Assembly (NCBI GenBank): GCA_964501265.1
Contig: CAZCSK010000022.1
Location: 1 to 37,577 of the forward strand
Source of the DNA: CAZCSK01 sp964501265
GTDB taxonomy: Bacteria > Actinomycetota > CADDZG01 > JAHWKV01
DNA length: 37,577 bases
Direction of reading: 5' to 3'
Of the stretch, positions 26,153 through 34,133 are shown piece after piece (within the stretch, counting starts at the first letter, position 1; each line of letters opens with the position of its first letter). The position numbers and the translations under genes were made by a program. The notes beneath the pieces are model-generated. The model did not search any database. It had not been told where the DNA came from and saw nothing but the letters and a program-made list of their open reading frames with translations.

Positions 26153-26655
26153 TATCGAGTCTGCTCCTCGATCTGGCCCAGGCATGAGGGTCCCTTCGCC
26201 TCTTCGTCGAGAGTCCGGACCGACCGCGAAGTCCCCTCGAGTACAGTCGAGGTATCCACTAAGATCTCGCCGTCCTTTACGCTTACACGAAACCGATCCA
26301 TTCCACGCGGAGCCGGGCCTTTCAGGTATTCCCCCTTACGGTTGAAGACCGATCCGTGGCAGGGGCACTCGAAGCGTCCCGACGTTTCGCAAAACGGCAC
26401 TCGGCACCCGAGGTGGGTGCACTTTTGATACAGAGCAAGGACCTCGTCGCCAACTTTCGATATGTAGAGCCGGCCATCGGCTACATATGAGACCGTCCCT
26501 TCCTCGAGACCCTCTGCCGCGCCGGCCGATACTGTTGCACCGAAGCCTCCGGAGACTCTCGGACGAAGAAGCGCCCAGCTCGTCACTCCGGCTTCGATTC
26601 CAAGTACGGCTAGCGACCCCTTCCAAAAGATTTCGAGGAACTTTCTTCTTTCCAT
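26152..26655 (-). CDS. Rieske iron-sulfur protein of a b6/bc-type complex
   Basis: The 167-residue protein starts with a twin-arginine motif (ERRKFLEIFWKG) and one membrane helix (about 12-31), as expected for a Tat-dependent Rieske subunit. The [2Fe-2S] cluster motifs are C79-T-H81-LG-C84 and C97-P-C99-H100-G: ligands C79, H81, C97 and H100, and disulfide C84-C99. An additional cysteine (C89) lies between them. It moves electrons from quinol at cytochrome b to the cytochrome c. It lies directly behind the cytochrome b C-terminal subunit (no gap) and overlaps the cytochrome c start, so the set is one operon. The adjacent cytochrome genes exclude a ring-hydroxylating dioxygenase ferredoxin. 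Confidence 0.92.
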   Translation of the reverse strand: MERRKFLEIFWKGSLAVLGIEAGVTSWALLRPRVSGGFGATVSAGAAEGLEEGTVSYVADGRLYISKVGDEVLALYQKCTHLGCRVPFCETSGRFECPCHGSVFNRKGEYLKGPAPRGMDRFRVSVKDGEILVDTSTVLEGTSRSVRTLDEEAKGPSCLGQIEEQTR

Positions 26656-27168
26656 CTAGAGCTCCAGGTACAGGTGGTCCCACGGCGGAACCCAACTCCA
26701 GCCCGGCCCTCGGAAGAATGCCCCGATAACCGTGAGCCCGAAAAAGATCAGGAATAGAAGAGTGAACGTCAGGATCGCCACCTTTCGCCGGCGCCCTTCG
26801 GTCGCGGGGTTCCGGTCCATATAGGGAAGGATCACTAGACCGATGATCACCGCACCCGGGATGAGGACTCCGGCAACCATTGGGTGGAAGTGAGCGAGGA
26901 GCTCTTGCAGCCCGGCGAAGTACCAGGGCGCCTTGGCTACCGGTGGAGTAAGGTTCGGATTCGCCTGTTCTTGAAGCGGGGCGTCGAACGCGATCGCAAG
27001 CGCGAACACGACGGCAAGCGTGGCAGCAGCCACCACCGTGTGGCGGATCATCATATGAGGCCAGGTGAAAACCATGTCCTCGGGGAGGCGCTCGTCGGGG
27101 GTCTCGACCTCCTTGGGAACCACGCCGAGGAGGCGGTACCTCCCCTCCGGTTCAGGATGCTTCGCCAC
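26656..27168 (-). CDS. Cytochrome b C-terminal subunit (subunit IV-like)
   Basis: The 170-residue protein matches the C-terminal half of cytochrome b, as a separate chain like subunit IV of b6f complexes and QcrC of Gram-positives. It has PDERLPEDMVFTWPH before the first helix, a quinol-site motif APWYFAGLQELL (the family has PEWYF), and three to four membrane helices (TVVAAATLAVVFALAIAF, MVAGVLIPGAVIIGLVILPY, LTFTLLFLIFFGLTVIGAFF). The GTG at 27168 is chosen: it has GGAGGAGG a few bases upstream and overlaps the end of the cytochrome b gene by 17 bases. The longer open frame (to 27387) is only a shadow of that gene. Confidence 0.88.
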   Translation of the reverse strand: MAKHPEPEGRYRLLGVVPKEVETPDERLPEDMVFTWPHMMIRHTVVAAATLAVVFALAIAFDAPLQEQANPNLTPPVAKAPWYFAGLQELLAHFHPMVAGVLIPGAVIIGLVILPYMDRNPATEGRRRKVAILTFTLLFLIFFGLTVIGAFFRGPGWSWVPPWDHLYLEL

Positions 27169-27943
27169 GCGCCTCCTCCGCTGGGCGCGCCTTGACGGCG
27201 AAACCATCTTTGCGAACCCGCCAAACGTGCACACCGAGAATAACAGTGAGAAGGGCCGGCAGAACGTAGATGTGCAGAACGTAGAAGCGCAGAAGCGCTG
27301 CGGGCCCGACATCTGCGCTTCCCAGAAGGAAGTTGCGAGTTGCCTCGCCGAGCACCGGGGTGTAACCGGCGATGTTGGTCCCGACACTTACCGCCCAGTA
27401 GGCGAGCTGATCCCAGGGCAGCAGGTATCCCGTGAACGACAAGAAGAGGGTAAGCACGAGCAACCCGACTCCAACGACCCAGTTGAACTGGCGAGGATGC
27501 TTGTATGCGGCGGCGTAAAACACACGGAGCAAGTGGGCAAGCACTGCGATCAGCATGAGGTGGGCCGACCACCTATGGACGTTGCGCATGAACTGCCCGA
27601 ACGGAACCTCGGTGCGGATCGAGTGCATATTGAGATATGCGTCCGCCGGCGATGGTACGTAGAAGAACATGAGGTAGGTGCCGCTGACGAAAAGGATCAG
27701 AAACAGAAACGCAGAGATGAACCCAAGCCGAAAGCTATACCGAAACAGTAGAACGGCTTTGGGGACCTTTACCGGGTAGACGTGGAGAAAAAAATTGTGG
27801 AACGTCGTGAGTGATCGGCCCCGCGGGGTGTCGAGATGCTCGTGCCGGAATACGGAGCGCCAAGCTTCGGACTCGTGAATCTTCTCCCAGAAGATGTCGC
27901 GAGGGCCTTTCTCGTGTTGAGTGGATGGTTCCTTCCCCTTCAT
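27152..27943 (-). CDS. Cytochrome b, b6-type N-terminal subunit
   Basis: The 263-residue protein has four membrane helices (about 65-95, 122-145, 155-180, 218-242). The heme ligands are H123 with H137, and H224 with H239. The first pair is 14 residues apart and the second 15, the spacing known for cytochrome b6 rather than mitochondrial b; this agrees with the separate subunit IV. The quinol-site motif GYLLPWDQLAYWAV is present. I see no cysteine, so a covalent heme c as in chloroplast b6 is unlikely. The ATG at 27943 overlaps the stop of the flavin/ferredoxin gene as ATGA. The longer frame upstream is a shadow of that gene. Confidence 0.9.
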   Translation of the reverse strand: MKGKEPSTQHEKGPRDIFWEKIHESEAWRSVFRHEHLDTPRGRSLTTFHNFFLHVYPVKVPKAVLLFRYSFRLGFISAFLFLILFVSGTYLMFFYVPSPADAYLNMHSIRTEVPFGQFMRNVHRWSAHLMLIAVLAHLLRVFYAAAYKHPRQFNWVVGVGLLVLTLFLSFTGYLLPWDQLAYWAVSVGTNIAGYTPVLGEATRNFLLGSADVGPAALLRFYVLHIYVLPALLTVILGVHVWRVRKDGFAVKARPAEEARGEAS

Positions 27944-29745
27944 GCGGTCGCCGACACGACCCCGGCGCCGACCCACTCCCGCATTTCGAGAGCGTCGGTG
28001 GGACAACGTTCGACGCAAAGCCCGCATCGGATGCAGAAGTCTTCCTGCAGTACGAGGGCAAGCCCTTCCTCTTCTACCCCTAGGTCCGCGGCAGGCAGGA
28101 TGCGAAGCACGCCCGTGGGACATATGTCGACGCACCCGCCGCACAGGATGCAAAGGGAAGACTCGAGGTGGATATTTCGGAAGCACTGAAGACACCTTCC
28201 CGCTTCCTCTCGCGCCTGATGCTCCGAGTAACCCAGCTCGACTTCGGTCAAGCCGACTCTGCGGTTTGTCGGGAGCGAAGGGACCGGCACCCTCGAGGTC
28301 ATGTCGTACGAAACAGGACGAATAGGCAGCGGCCTGCGCAGCATCCCGAACTTGGTATTTTCGATCGTTTCGCCGCTTGAGAATTCCTTGAGGATCGAGG
28401 CAGCGGCCCTTCGTCCATCCGCCACCGCATCGATCAGATTCCGGGGGCCGAAGGCGATGTCTCCCCCCGCGTAGACGCGGGCACGCGAGGTGGCTAGTGT
28501 TTCCCGATCGACTGCGATCGTTCCTCGAGGTGTTACCTCGACCCCGTCTTCAGGTCGAAGGCAGGTCAAGTCGGTCGCCTGCCCGATGGAGAGGATCACA
28601 GAGTCGCAGTCGATCACGTTCTCGGTCCCATCGATGAACCGCGGGTTGAAGCGACCGTCGCTATCGAAAACGCTCGCCACATCGACAGTCCGAAGACCCG
28701 TCACGCGACCGTTGCCCTCGATCGCCTTGGGGCCGAGTCGGTGCAGGAAACGGATGCCCTCCTCCTTGGCCTCCTCGATCTCGAAGCTCGCTGCCGGCAT
28801 CTCCTCCGACGATTCGAGGGCGACGATTGTGACCTCCCGCGCGCCCGCCCGAAGCGCCGCGCGGGCCGCGTCGAGTTCGGCCATCGCGGCCGCTTCGACC
28901 CCTTCATACGACAGGTCGGGAGGTATCGGCTCCGCCCCCGCGTACTCGGCGCGGATCGCGGTGCGTGCCGCATCCATGGCTACATTGCCGCCCCCGATCA
29001 CAACCACTCGCTCCCCGAGGTCCACGTTGAATCCCAGATTGAAGTTGAGGAGGAACTCCACAGCTTTGAAGACACCGTCGAAGTCCGTTCCGGGGATGGA
29101 AAGATCGCGGCTTTTCATCGCGCCGATCGCGACGAAGACTGCTGCGTACCCATCGTCTTTCAGCGAGGAGATCGTGAAGTCATCTCCAAGCGCCCGCCCG
29201 AGCCGCAGGTCCACACCCATATCGAGGATCGACTGGATCTCAGCCTCCAGGACATCTCGGCGCAGCCGATACGCAGGTATACCAAGGACCATCATCCCGC
29301 CGGTGCGATCGGCAGCATCGAAGACCGTGACCTGGAAACCGTAGCGGCGCAAGTCGTGGGCGCACGACAGCCCAGCCGGACCGGCGCCCACGACCGCCAC
29401 TGCCTCTGAGCGCTCTCGAGCAGGAGGCGCCAGCAACTCGTTCCACCTGTTGTCTTCACTCTCGACTCCGAACCGCTCGCTTGCGTGTCGTTTCAGGGCC
29501 CGAATGGCGATCGGCTCGTCGATCAGCCCGCGGCGGCAGCGCAGCTCGCAGGGCGCGGCGCACACCCGGCCGCAGATAGAGGGAAAGGGATTCGGGAGCC
29601 GGGCGGTCAAATAAGAAAGGAGGTCGTCACCCTCGGATATCGCCGCCACATAGCGACCGGCGTTGGTTAGAACCGGGCATCCGATCATGCACGGAATGTT
29701 GGCGTCGAACCATTCCGCTCCGGCCTTGCGTGTAGTGAAATCCAT
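27940..29745 (-). CDS. GltD-like FAD/NAD(P) oxidoreductase with C-terminal 2[4Fe-4S] ferredoxin
   Basis: The 601-residue protein has a GltD-type N-terminal cysteine domain (C19, C23, C58, C62, C66, C70), an FAD site VAVVGAGPAGLSCA (116-129), an NAD(P) site VVIGGGNVAMDAARTA and a second flavin motif VYAGGDIAFGPRNLIDA. The C-terminus carries two 4Fe-4S motifs, CILCGGCVDICP and CIRCGLCVERCP. Such proteins move electrons between NAD(P)H, flavin and ferredoxin-like partners. Here it lies inside the cytochrome b operon (overlaps of one and four bases), which suggests it feeds the quinone/b complex or links it to ferredoxin. The ATG at 29745 overlaps the preceding TGA; the family N-terminus fits this start. 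Glutamate synthesis is unlikely, since no large subunit is adjacent. Confidence 0.88.
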   Translation of the reverse strand: MDFTTRKAGAEWFDANIPCMIGCPVLTNAGRYVAAISEGDDLLSYLTARLPNPFPSICGRVCAAPCELRCRRGLIDEPIAIRALKRHASERFGVESEDNRWNELLAPPARERSEAVAVVGAGPAGLSCAHDLRRYGFQVTVFDAADRTGGMMVLGIPAYRLRRDVLEAEIQSILDMGVDLRLGRALGDDFTISSLKDDGYAAVFVAIGAMKSRDLSIPGTDFDGVFKAVEFLLNFNLGFNVDLGERVVVIGGGNVAMDAARTAIRAEYAGAEPIPPDLSYEGVEAAAMAELDAARAALRAGAREVTIVALESSEEMPAASFEIEEAKEEGIRFLHRLGPKAIEGNGRVTGLRTVDVASVFDSDGRFNPRFIDGTENVIDCDSVILSIGQATDLTCLRPEDGVEVTPRGTIAVDRETLATSRARVYAGGDIAFGPRNLIDAVADGRRAAASILKEFSSGETIENTKFGMLRRPLPIRPVSYDMTSRVPVPSLPTNRRVGLTEVELGYSEHQAREEAGRCLQCFRNIHLESSLCILCGGCVDICPTGVLRILPAADLGVEEEGLALVLQEDFCIRCGLCVERCPTDALEMREWVGAGVVSATA

Positions 29746-29999
29746 CAGATCCGCCCTTTTTTCTGCAGGAATCGAAGGGCGTAGGCGATCCCGCCAAAGG
29801 CGAACGTGAAGAAGCCTGCGACCAGCACGTCGCGAAGCCAAGACGCAGATCCACTCGCGTCGAGCGCCAGGGTCAATCGATGGGGAAGGAGACCGAGGAG
29901 CAGCCAAAGCGAAACGACGATGCCCACAGATACTGCAAATGCACTTGGCCAAGAGAAAGCCCAACCTCTGCGAACTTTCCCGTCAGACGTCTCGCTCAC
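29745..29999 (-). CDS. Small two-helix membrane protein in the cytochrome b operon
   Basis: The product has two membrane helices (FAVSVGIVVSLWLLLGLL and VLVAGFFTFAFGGIAYALRFL) and a basic C-terminus (QKKGRI). The GTG at 29999 has GGAAGG nine bases upstream and gives 84 residues; an ATG ten codons earlier (30029) gives 94. Its stop overlaps the flavoprotein start (TGATG). It may be an assembly factor or membrane anchor for the flavoprotein/ferredoxin subunit. No family is recognised. Confidence 0.65.
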   Translation of the reverse strand: MSETSDGKVRRGWAFSWPSAFAVSVGIVVSLWLLLGLLPHRLTLALDASGSASWLRDVLVAGFFTFAFGGIAYALRFLQKKGRI

Positions 30000-30081
30000 C
30001 TCGAAACACCTTCCCGATGTGAAGAGCATCTTTGCGCACTACGCTACCTCCCGCAGCAGCGATCGCCCTCTGGCTCGAAGT

Positions 30082-30690
30082 TCACTCGATGATCAACTTC
30101 GCCTTCATCCCTGCATCATAGTGACCTTCAACGAAGCACCCGAGTTCCCATTCTCCCTTAAGCTCCGTAGGGAATTTGGTGCGGATCCAAAAGTCTCCTC
30201 CGGGTTCGACCTCGATCTCACCGAAAGTAGCCCCTTCCGCTTCCAGCTTCACTGGCTTGAAGACGAACAGGTCGACGGTTTGGCTCCCGAAAAGGTTCTT
30301 TGCGTAGTCACCCTTAGCGGAGTCGAACCCTTGTCCGAAGGCGATCTCGTGTCCCAACTTACCGGAGTTGATAACGCGAATACCGACCGTCTTTCCCGCC
30401 GGGAGTGTGAAGGACCCGCCTTGGGCTCCCTCCGTAGACGCGAAATACATGTGAGGCAACGCTTCTCCCATCACGATCGTGACCTTTGCTTCCAGGTCCT
30501 TGGGTTCGCGATCGGCCTGTGCTGTCGGAGTCTGAACTGCCGGGGTACCAGCCTTCGGCGTGGTCTCCGAGGATTGCTGCTGGCAACCACTGCCTATGAG
30601 TAAGAGCCCGGCAAAGGCGAGGAGCCATAAGCCGGGCCGCAGAACTTTCCCTCCACGCCCGATGACTTTGGATTCACGAGTTGCGCTCAT
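30082..30690 (-). CDS. Cupredoxin lipoprotein (type 1 copper)
   Basis: The 202-residue protein has a lipoprotein signal (LLAFAGLLLIGSGC, lipidated C36), a Thr/Pro-rich linker (40-63) and a cupredoxin domain. Its type 1 copper ligands are H114 (KLGHEIAFG), C185, H190 and M195 (LGCFVEGHYDAGM). An insertion of about 40 residues separates H114 from the C-terminal ligand loop region. It is an outer-surface electron carrier, probably between cytochrome c and NirK. The ATG at 30690 has AAGGAGAT six bases upstream. It is the first gene of the minus-strand operon that runs to 25358, and boxes at 30748 and 30771 lie about 57 bases upstream. Confidence 0.9.
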   Translation of the reverse strand: MSATRESKVIGRGGKVLRPGLWLLAFAGLLLIGSGCQQQSSETTPKAGTPAVQTPTAQADREPKDLEAKVTIVMGEALPHMYFASTEGAQGGSFTLPAGKTVGIRVINSGKLGHEIAFGQGFDSAKGDYAKNLFGSQTVDLFVFKPVKLEAEGATFGEIEVEPGGDFWIRTKFPTELKGEWELGCFVEGHYDAGMKAKLIIE

Positions 30691-30747
30691 TCCGTATCTC
30701 CTTCCAGAGCTTTGACTCAGGATGATTGTTAGGAGGCGCAGGTGGTA

Positions 30748-30784
30748 GGGCCTATCGGCAGGGTTCTTGCAGGTCTGATGGCCC
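30748..30784. promoter_or_regulatory. Tandem DevR-like boxes before the electron-transfer operon
   Basis: GGGCC-TATC-GGCAG (30748) and AGGTC-TGAT-GGCCC (30771) start 23 bp apart; each matches 8 of 10 consensus positions and each has one perfect half. They precede the minus-strand operon starting at 30690, putting the whole b6-type complex, cytochrome c and cupredoxin under one control region. Confidence 0.55.
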
Positions 30785-30839
30785 CTTGAGTCCGGCGGAT
30801 TCATCCAAGTCGGCTTCAGCGCTCTTATCCCCCGGGCTC

Positions 30840-30876
30840 GGGTCAGTCGGCCTCAACAAGGGGGGCCATTCGGACC
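30840..30876. promoter_or_regulatory. Tandem DevR-like boxes before the 159-aa paralogue
   Basis: GGGTC-AGTC-GGCCT (30840, 8 of 10) and GGGCC-ATTC-GGACC (30863, 9 of 10) start 23 bp apart. The better copy is proximal to the plus-strand gene at 30966 (89 bases). The pair is divergent from that at 30748. Confidence 0.6.
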
Positions 30877-30965
30877 TGTCAAATCGACCTTCCCAAGACC
30901 ATGCTTGTCCCCAACGGATCGATTCGCGGTGGAAGCCAGATCGCTCTCCATCTCAGAGAGGAAGA

Positions 30966-31445
30966 ATGTTCGTCTACTACTTCAGTCACATTGCGGGCCC
31001 CTTCGAGGAAGCAAGGGCCTTATTCGAGGACCATCCGCAGCGTTGGCTTCCCACGTTTCTGGAGGAGGCCTTCGAGAGGGGCGAGGCCCTGCGGGTCGCG
31101 GTCGGGATCGGTGAAGGCTTTCGACTCTCGAAGGATCTGCTGGTCTCCCTCGGCAAGTTCAAAAGGGGCGACGGAAAGGTCTCCGTCCCGCTCGACGTTA
31201 GAGCTGAGGGCCATACCAGCCTGTTCCCGCATCTATGGGCCGACCTGGAGCTTGCCCGCCTGGGAGAAGGACTCACACAGCTAACCCTGCGGGGGAGCTA
31301 TAGACCCGGTTGGGTCGGCGAGATGCGCGATCGAGCGCTCCTTCACCGGATCGCCGAGGCCGCGGTGAAGGACTTCGTCGAACAGATCGCCGAACGCCTC
31401 TCACAGGGAACCGATCCACTTGCGAAGGCGACGAGGGTGGCCTGA
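30966..31445 (+). CDS. Conserved 159-aa protein, paralogue of 23525-23998
   Basis: It starts MFVYYFSHIAGPFEEARALF and ends with LRGSYRPGWVGEMRDRALLH, then RIAEAAVKDFVEQIAERL. Alignment by eye with the protein at 23525 is end to end, with the strongest identity in the first six residues and the last 50. Both sit behind tandem palindromes and beside nitrite-respiration genes, so they probably do related jobs in that response; a lipid- or ligand-binding SRPBCC-like fold is a guess. The ATG at 30966 has AGAGG five bases upstream and matches the paralogue start, so the long open frame upstream is not used. Radical SAM gene follows after 67 bp on the same strand. Confidence 0.75.
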   Translation: MFVYYFSHIAGPFEEARALFEDHPQRWLPTFLEEAFERGEALRVAVGIGEGFRLSKDLLVSLGKFKRGDGKVSVPLDVRAEGHTSLFPHLWADLELARLGEGLTQLTLRGSYRPGWVGEMRDRALLHRIAEAAVKDFVEQIAERLSQGTDPLAKATRVA

Positions 31446-31512
31446 GATCCTGGAAACGATCTAGATTGAGGAAACACCGACGAAGGATGGGAGTGTTGAG
31501 GTTGGGTGATCG

Positions 31513-32661
31513 GTGCACATGATGCAGCGATTGGACTTTGATGCCGCGCCTCTTCTCGTATTCTGGGAAGTCACACGCTCGTGCGGACTCAGTTGCAGAC
31601 ACTGTCGCGCCGCGGCGATCCACCAGCCCTTGCCGGGCGAGCTTTCCACCGTGGAGGGTATGGACCTCATTCGAAGTCTCTCGCACTTCGGCCGGCGTCC
31701 TCCGGTCCTCATCCTCACCGGGGGCGACGCGCTGATGCGCAGGGATGTCCTTTGCCTGGCGAGTCTCGCCACCTTTCAAGGGATCCCCCTGGCTCTGGCC
31801 CCCAGCGTCACCCCACTTCTTACTGAGGACGTGATCCAGCGCTTAAAGGAACTCGGTGTGAGGGCCGTCTCGGTGAGCCTGGACGGAGCCACTCCGGCCG
31901 TCCACGACCGGATACGGGGAGTCCCCGGCAATCACCAGCAAACCCTGACCGCGATCGAAACGCTGGTGGGCGTCGGTTTGACCGTGCAGGTTAATACCGC
32001 GGTGATGACGGAAAACGTGGAGGATCTCGCGAAGATCGCGGAGTTGGTCGGTTCTCTGGGAGCGCAGATCTGGGAGGTCTTCTTCCTGGTCAAGGTGGGC
32101 AGGGGTACAGATGTCGAAGAGATCACCCCCGAGGAGCACGAGGACACCGCACACTTCCTCTTCGATGCGTCCCATTACGGTTTCATCGTGCGCACCGTCG
32201 AGGCGCCCTTCTTTCGAAGAGTGGTCGCGTGTAGACGCGCTGCAGGCGAGGGAGTAGACGCCGCCGAGTATTTCTCCCTCGGTCCCCTATATAAGCTGCT
32301 AGCGAAAGAACTTCGCGCGAGGTTGGGGAAGCCGGCATCCGAGTCGCGGGCCCAGACCGCAGGGACCCGGGACGGCAAGGGCATCTTGTTCGTCGCCCAC
32401 GACGGCGAGGTATACCCCTCGGGGTTCCTCCCCCTGTCCCTCGGCAACGTGCGGAGCCGCGGCATCGTGGATATTTACAGGCGCCATCCCCTCCTGCGTT
32501 CGATCCGCCGAGCGGAGTTTGGGGGCCGGTGTGGCGTCTGTGAATACAAGGATCTGTGCGGTGGATCCCGGGCACGCGCTTACGCTGCTTCGGGTGACCC
32601 GCTGGGCGAAGATCCTGCATGTGTTTACGTTCCGTCCGAGGCAAGCGCGAGACCGCTTTGA
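31513..32661 (+). CDS. Radical SAM/SPASM protein (TIGR04053/AhbD-like), probably porphyrin-related
   Basis: The 382-residue protein has the radical SAM motif C24-GLS-C28-RH-C31 (binding a 4Fe-4S cluster and SAM), GGDAL as the SAM-binding glycine motif, and VSVSLDGATPAVHDRIRG. A C-terminal SPASM-like cysteine set (CGVCEYKDLCGG plus a later Cys in DPACVY) would hold an auxiliary cluster. It resembles the group of heme-related AhbD/NirJ-like proteins known as TIGR04053. It is convergent with hemY, 56 bp away, which supports a porphyrin-related role. The GTG at 31513 is used; ATG codons at 31519 and 31522 are alternatives. The exact reaction cannot be told from sequence. Confidence 0.85.
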   Translation: MHMMQRLDFDAAPLLVFWEVTRSCGLSCRHCRAAAIHQPLPGELSTVEGMDLIRSLSHFGRRPPVLILTGGDALMRRDVLCLASLATFQGIPLALAPSVTPLLTEDVIQRLKELGVRAVSVSLDGATPAVHDRIRGVPGNHQQTLTAIETLVGVGLTVQVNTAVMTENVEDLAKIAELVGSLGAQIWEVFFLVKVGRGTDVEEITPEEHEDTAHFLFDASHYGFIVRTVEAPFFRRVVACRRAAGEGVDAAEYFSLGPLYKLLAKELRARLGKPASESRAQTAGTRDGKGILFVAHDGEVYPSGFLPLSLGNVRSRGIVDIYRRHPLLRSIRRAEFGGRCGVCEYKDLCGGSRARAYAASGDPLGEDPACVYVPSEASARPL

Positions 32662-32679
32662 CGATCTGACCTGAGGCGT

Positions 32680-32715
32680 GGTTCTCTCGGCAGGTGCGAA
32701 GCGATTGAGGGAACC
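32680..32715. terminator. Possible bidirectional hairpin between radical SAM and hemY
   Basis: GGTTCTCTC (32680-32688) and GAGGGAACC (32707-32715) can pair over nine positions with one wobble, around an 18-base loop. It fills the convergent gap, but there is no T tract on either side. Confidence 0.3.
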
Positions 32716-32717
32716 GA

Positions 32718-34133
32718 TTATCCCGGCGGCCGAGCTAGCACTGCCTCGAGGACTCGCGCCGCGGCCTCCTCGCCCTGGCGGATGCAGTCGGGGATCCCCG
32801 CGCCCCGGTAGGCGGCCCCCGCTAGGGCAATTCCGGGCGGGAGCAAAGACTCGACGTGTTCGAGCCGATCGAGGTGGCCCACCGTGTACTGCGGGAGAGC
32901 GCGCTCCCACCGGGACACGCGCCAGGTTCTTGGCGGGACTCGCAGTCCGGCCATCTCATCGAGCTCTCTGGCGACTTCGGCGACAAGTGACTTGTCGTCC
33001 AGTTCAAGAGCCTTTTCGTCCCCGGCCCGCCCCACCGAGCAACGTACTACCATCCCTGTGTCGGCCGGAGTTAGGTGTGGCCACTTGGCCGAAACCCAGG
33101 TGCAGCCCTTGATCAGACGGCCCTCGACTGCAGGGACGAGAAACCCGCTTCCCCCGACGGGGAGTTCACCTGCTTCGGGTGGATAGACCAGGGCAACGAT
33201 CGCGGTGCTGGCATAGGGAATGGCGGCGAGACCCACCGATGCCAGTGGGGCAATCTCCCGAAGCAGGTAGCCCGCCGCAAAGGCCGGGACGGCCAGGACA
33301 ACGCCATGAGCCCAAACCGCTTCGCCGCCCACGTCCAACCTGAACTCGCCGTCGAGCCCCGCTTCGAGGCGCCGCACCGGTCTTCCGAGCAGGACACGGG
33401 CCAAGGCCAGGTCTCGTTGGATCGCCTCCACGATCTGCTCCAGTCCACCTTCGACCGTGAGGAAGGCGGGGCCGTGCTCCCGTTGGGCCATGTCCTCAGC
33501 CCTCTGCTGCTTGCGCCACGACCTGAACCCGAGGATGAGACTCCGATGGGCGCGGGCAGTCGCCTCGATCGGCGGGGCCGTGGCCCGTAGGCTTAACTGA
33601 TCGGCACGCCCGGCGTGGATTCCTCCGAGTAGCGGGTCCACCAGGCGATCGAGGACCTCCCGGCCGAACCGCCGCCGCACAAGAGCCCCTACGGACACGT
33701 CGGCGTCAAGCCGTTCACGCGTAAGGAACAGGTCTGCCGCGGCGCGAGCGAGCCCTGCCGGGGAGAGGATCCCCGATCGGGCCGTCGCCCATGGAGATGA
33801 TGGAAATCCGAGGACGAGTCCCGGCGGCAGCCGCCGCAGCCGCCCGCGGGACCACACGAAACTTCCATCCACCGCAGGGGCAACCAGCTTCGCTCCTAAC
33901 CCCAGCTCCTCGCAAAGGATCCTTGCCGAAGGGACCCGCGTAAGGAAGGAGTCTGGCCCTGCCTCGACGGGAAGGCCCTCAAGAGGTTCGGTCTCGATCT
34001 TTCCGCCGAGACGTTCCTCTGCCTCCACGAGTACGATGCGCGCTCGACCCCCGGCGCGCCGCAGAAGAGAGCGGGCGGCGGTCAGGCCGCTGATTCCGCC
34101 CCCCACCACCACGATGGTGTGAGGTTCAGACAT
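32718..34133 (-). CDS. hemY: Coproporphyrinogen/protoporphyrinogen oxidase (HemY type)
   Basis: The 471-residue flavoprotein has an N-terminal FAD-binding GGGISGLTAA (residues 11-20), VLVEAEERLGGKIET and a C-terminal dinucleotide region GIALAGAAYRGAGIPDCIRQ, all typical of the PPOX family. The motif EAGPDSFLT and the DPLLGGIHAGRADQLSLRAT segment also match. In Gram-positive bacteria this enzyme oxidises coproporphyrinogen III to coproporphyrin III in the coproporphyrin-dependent heme route. It starts at ATG 34133 and is convergent with the radical SAM gene. Heme supply would serve the cytochromes and possibly the heme-GAF kinase of this region. A tandem box pair lies 86-122 bases upstream, but its orientation favours the plus strand. 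Confidence 0.93.
   Translation of the reverse strand: MSEPHTIVVVGGGISGLTAARSLLRRAGGRARIVLVEAEERLGGKIETEPLEGLPVEAGPDSFLTRVPSARILCEELGLGAKLVAPAVDGSFVWSRGRLRRLPPGLVLGFPSSPWATARSGILSPAGLARAAADLFLTRERLDADVSVGALVRRRFGREVLDRLVDPLLGGIHAGRADQLSLRATAPPIEATARAHRSLILGFRSWRKQQRAEDMAQREHGPAFLTVEGGLEQIVEAIQRDLALARVLLGRPVRRLEAGLDGEFRLDVGGEAVWAHGVVLAVPAFAAGYLLREIAPLASVGLAAIPYASTAIVALVYPPEAGELPVGGSGFLVPAVEGRLIKGCTWVSAKWPHLTPADTGMVVRCSVGRAGDEKALELDDKSLVAEVARELDEMAGLRVPPRTWRVSRWERALPQYTVGHLDRLEHVESLLPPGIALAGAAYRGAGIPDCIRQGEEAAARVLEAVLARPPG

Noticed and set aside
27168..27387. Upstream extension of the cytochrome b C-terminal subunit
   Set aside because: It overlaps the cytochrome b coding region and is compositionally odd; GTG 27168 has a strong ribosome binding site.
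27940..29745. Glutamate synthase small subunit as literal function
   Set aside because: The GltD-like core is shared by many oxidoreductases, there is no GltB nearby, and it carries a C-terminal double ferredoxin and cytochrome neighbours.
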